Part shown: in pieces, positions 62,665 through 64,000 of the stretch
Position numbering within the stretch: the stretch's first letter is position 1
Layout of the letters: every line of letters begins with the position of its first letter
Assembly (NCBI RefSeq): GCF_000482725.1
Contig: NZ_KI519481.1
Coordinates: 1-64,000, forward strand
Direction of reading: 5' to 3'
DNA length: 64,000 nt
Source of the DNA: Psychromonas arctica DSM 14288
Lineage (GTDB): Bacteria; Pseudomonadota; Gammaproteobacteria; Enterobacterales; Psychromonadaceae
Position numbers and translations under genes: made by a program
Notes under the pieces: generated by a model
What the model was told of the DNA's origin: nothing
The model's input: the letters and a program-made list of their open reading frames with translations, nothing else
Databases searched by the model: none

Positions 62665-63252
62665 ATGAAACATATGGTTATCTGTTTAATGTGCTTGTTC
62701 AGTAGCATGCTGAGTGCGGCAATTAATGAAATTAATATCATTCCCAATGCAACAAATTCAATTAGCAAAGCAGTTAATCTCGTCCAGCCTTTTAAAGATC
62801 GTATTACCATTCCCCTAGAAATTCAGGATCAAATTGCCAATGCTAGCCTAATTATTGTAGCCAACAAAAACGATAAAATAAGAGCGAGTTTACAGCTCGA
62901 AACAAGCATGTCGATTCAAGATGAAGGTCCACATTTAGATTTACTGGACTGGAAACATTGCACCAGTGATTGGTTAACGCTTCACAATACCGTTACCCAT
63001 CAATTTAAATTACCTGGCTTTGATAACATCGCGTTGGATTGCTTTCCTGAAGTGACGCTTGCTGAAATTAAGCAAGCTGTTTTACAACACGATGGAGAAG
63101 AGTGGATGCCACTATTTGATAGGGATTCATTCAATAAAGAGATGAATCTCTTAATCGGTATCAGTGCCGCTAGGATTAAAATAGAACAAATGGTTGAGGG
63201 TAAGTGGATGGTGGTGACAATAGTAAACTTTAATATTCCCATCGGATGTTAA
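62665..63252 (+). CDS. Exported protein of unknown function
   Basis: 195 residues. The ATG at 62665 with GGGAG upstream gives a signal peptide (MKHMVICLMCLFSSMLSAA); an earlier TTG at 62650 is less likely. The mature part is soluble with two Cys (WKHCTSDW and ALDCFPEV) that could form a disulfide, and ends IPIGC. No family recognised. Stand-alone gene. Confidence 0.65.
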   Translation: MKHMVICLMCLFSSMLSAAINEINIIPNATNSISKAVNLVQPFKDRITIPLEIQDQIANASLIIVANKNDKIRASLQLETSMSIQDEGPHLDLLDWKHCTSDWLTLHNTVTHQFKLPGFDNIALDCFPEVTLAEIKQAVLQHDGEEWMPLFDRDSFNKEMNLLIGISAARIKIEQMVEGKWMVVTIVNFNIPIGC

Positions 63253-63381
63253 GATACATTGCCCAATATCAATATCTACTCAATTTATTCGATAATAAAC
63301 ACCTTTATTCGATATTAAATAACTTTAAGCATTAACATCCCATTCTGCTTGAATAACAATAAACTATAAGGAATCACTGCA

Positions 63382-64000
63382 ATGACTAATACCACCAAAA
63401 CGGCCTTGGTAACCGGTGCATCGCGAGGCATTGGCCGTGCAATAGCAGAACGTTTAGCTAATGACGGTTATTGTGTGATTGTAAACTATGCCGGTAACAA
63501 AGAGAGTGCACAGGAAACGGTCAATATTATTCAAGCGAAGGGCGGGCAAGCTGTTGCTATACAAGCAAATATCGCCAATGATGAAGATGTTAAGCGCTTG
63601 TTTAACGAGAGCATGGCGATTAACGGGCAATTAGATGTCGTGATCCATAATGCAGGTATGATGACCATGACAAAAATAACGCCAGAGGGCTTGGCTGATT
63701 TTGATAAAACCATTCAAACCAACTTACGTGGTGCCTTCCTAGTACTTGCTTATGCCGCACAACACTTAACAGATGGTGGACGAATTATTGCAATCTCTAC
63801 CAGTGTTATTGCCAAATCATTTCCAGCTTATGGTCCTTATATCGCGTCAAAATCTGGAGTAGAAGGGTTAGTACACGTACTCGCTAACGAGCTTACTGGC
63901 CGTAATATTACTGTGAATGCGATAGCTCCGGGTCCAATCGGTACAGAGCTATTCTTCACGGGTAAATCAGAAGAACAAATCAATGGCATGGCAAAAATGT
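63382..64000 (+). CDS. SDR-family oxidoreductase, 3' end outside window
   Basis: 206 codons visible from the ATG at 63382 with AAGGA upstream. Cofactor site VTGASRGIGRAIAERL (TGX3GXG) and VNYAGNKESA after beta-2 (NADPH-type), HNAG, Ser in IIAISTSVIAKSF, Tyr-X3-Lys in YGPYIASKSGVEGL, and APGPIGTELFFTGK. Typical classical SDR, similar to FabG-like 3-oxoacyl reductases or the broad-specificity YhdF/Gdh group; substrate unknown. The frame is open to the window end. Confidence 0.88.
   Translation, partial: MTNTTKTALVTGASRGIGRAIAERLANDGYCVIVNYAGNKESAQETVNIIQAKGGQAVAIQANIANDEDVKRLFNESMAINGQLDVVIHNAGMMTMTKITPEGLADFDKTIQTNLRGAFLVLAYAAQHLTDGGRIIAISTSVIAKSFPAYGPYIASKSGVEGLVHVLANELTGRNITVNAIAPGPIGTELFFTGKSEEQINGMAKM

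Overview
The window looks like the chromosome of a low-GC, marine, cold-water gammaproteobacterium, most likely Psychromonas or a close relative. This is inferred from gene content and protein similarity as I recognise it, not from a database search. Supporting points are a sodium-type PomA/PomB flagellar stator, a DUF3466/GlyGly-CTERM protein next to Uup, a SulP transporter, a TRAP-linked polyuronate cluster and many GGDEF/EAL-type genes. No rRNA, tRNA or CRISPR array was found.

Layout. 1-3.4 kb: tail of an ISKra4-type transposase fused to a 5'-truncated Cache-HAMP-PAS-GGDEF-EAL gene. 3.9-8.1 kb: rluF-thiL-pgpA and a family-5 solute-binding protein. 8.1-11.2 kb (minus): xseB-ispA-dxs. 11.3-13.2 kb: pomA-pomB. 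13.5-17.1 kb: an MltF-like lytic transglycosylase broken by one in-frame TGA, facing an AmpG-like permease. 17.2-23 kb: rnd, leuC-leuD, then a Bacteroidetes-type leuA/cimA-like gene behind three stacked hairpins, and a DUF3010 gene. 23.5-31.4 kb: small metal-type proteins, a DnaJ-like protein without zinc fingers, VanZ-like, udk, rlmKL, a glutaredoxin-like protein and uup. 31.4-36.4 kb: a DUF3466 protein, pstS with a Pho box, and a SulP transporter. 37-41.8 kb (minus): two DUF202 proteins, a sulfatase relic, a response regulator/GGDEF pair, and dusC. 41.8-47 kb: repeat islands around a BMT5-like methyltransferase, a TPR membrane protein and an S49 peptidase. 47.2-50.8 kb: apt-dnaX-ybaB, without recR. 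52.2-60.5 kb: a polyuronate (pectin/alginate-type) catabolic island with kduI, an IclR regulator, a kdgF-like cupin, TRAP dctP-dctM-dctQ, an SDR and a dead kduD. 61.3-64 kb: purU, an unknown exported protein and an SDR gene cut by the window end.

The most unusual signal is a dispersed repeat of about 260-315 bp (called R1 here). It has three long copies plus one recognised with lower similarity, and several partial copies. Its sequence diverges between loci while an enclosing stem and two inner hairpins are kept by paired changes, and the loops keep a GGA core. This is the pattern of a structured RNA, or of a mobile element that works through folded DNA. R1 copies are embedded in a second MITE-like repeat (R2) at two loci, and R1 copies also bracket the polyuronate island.

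The region shows much decay: an IS-truncated signalling gene, an IS5-type relic, a sulfatase relic, a kduD relic and a nonsense-interrupted transglycosylase gene. Two of these carry a TGA where homologues would have TGG (Trp).
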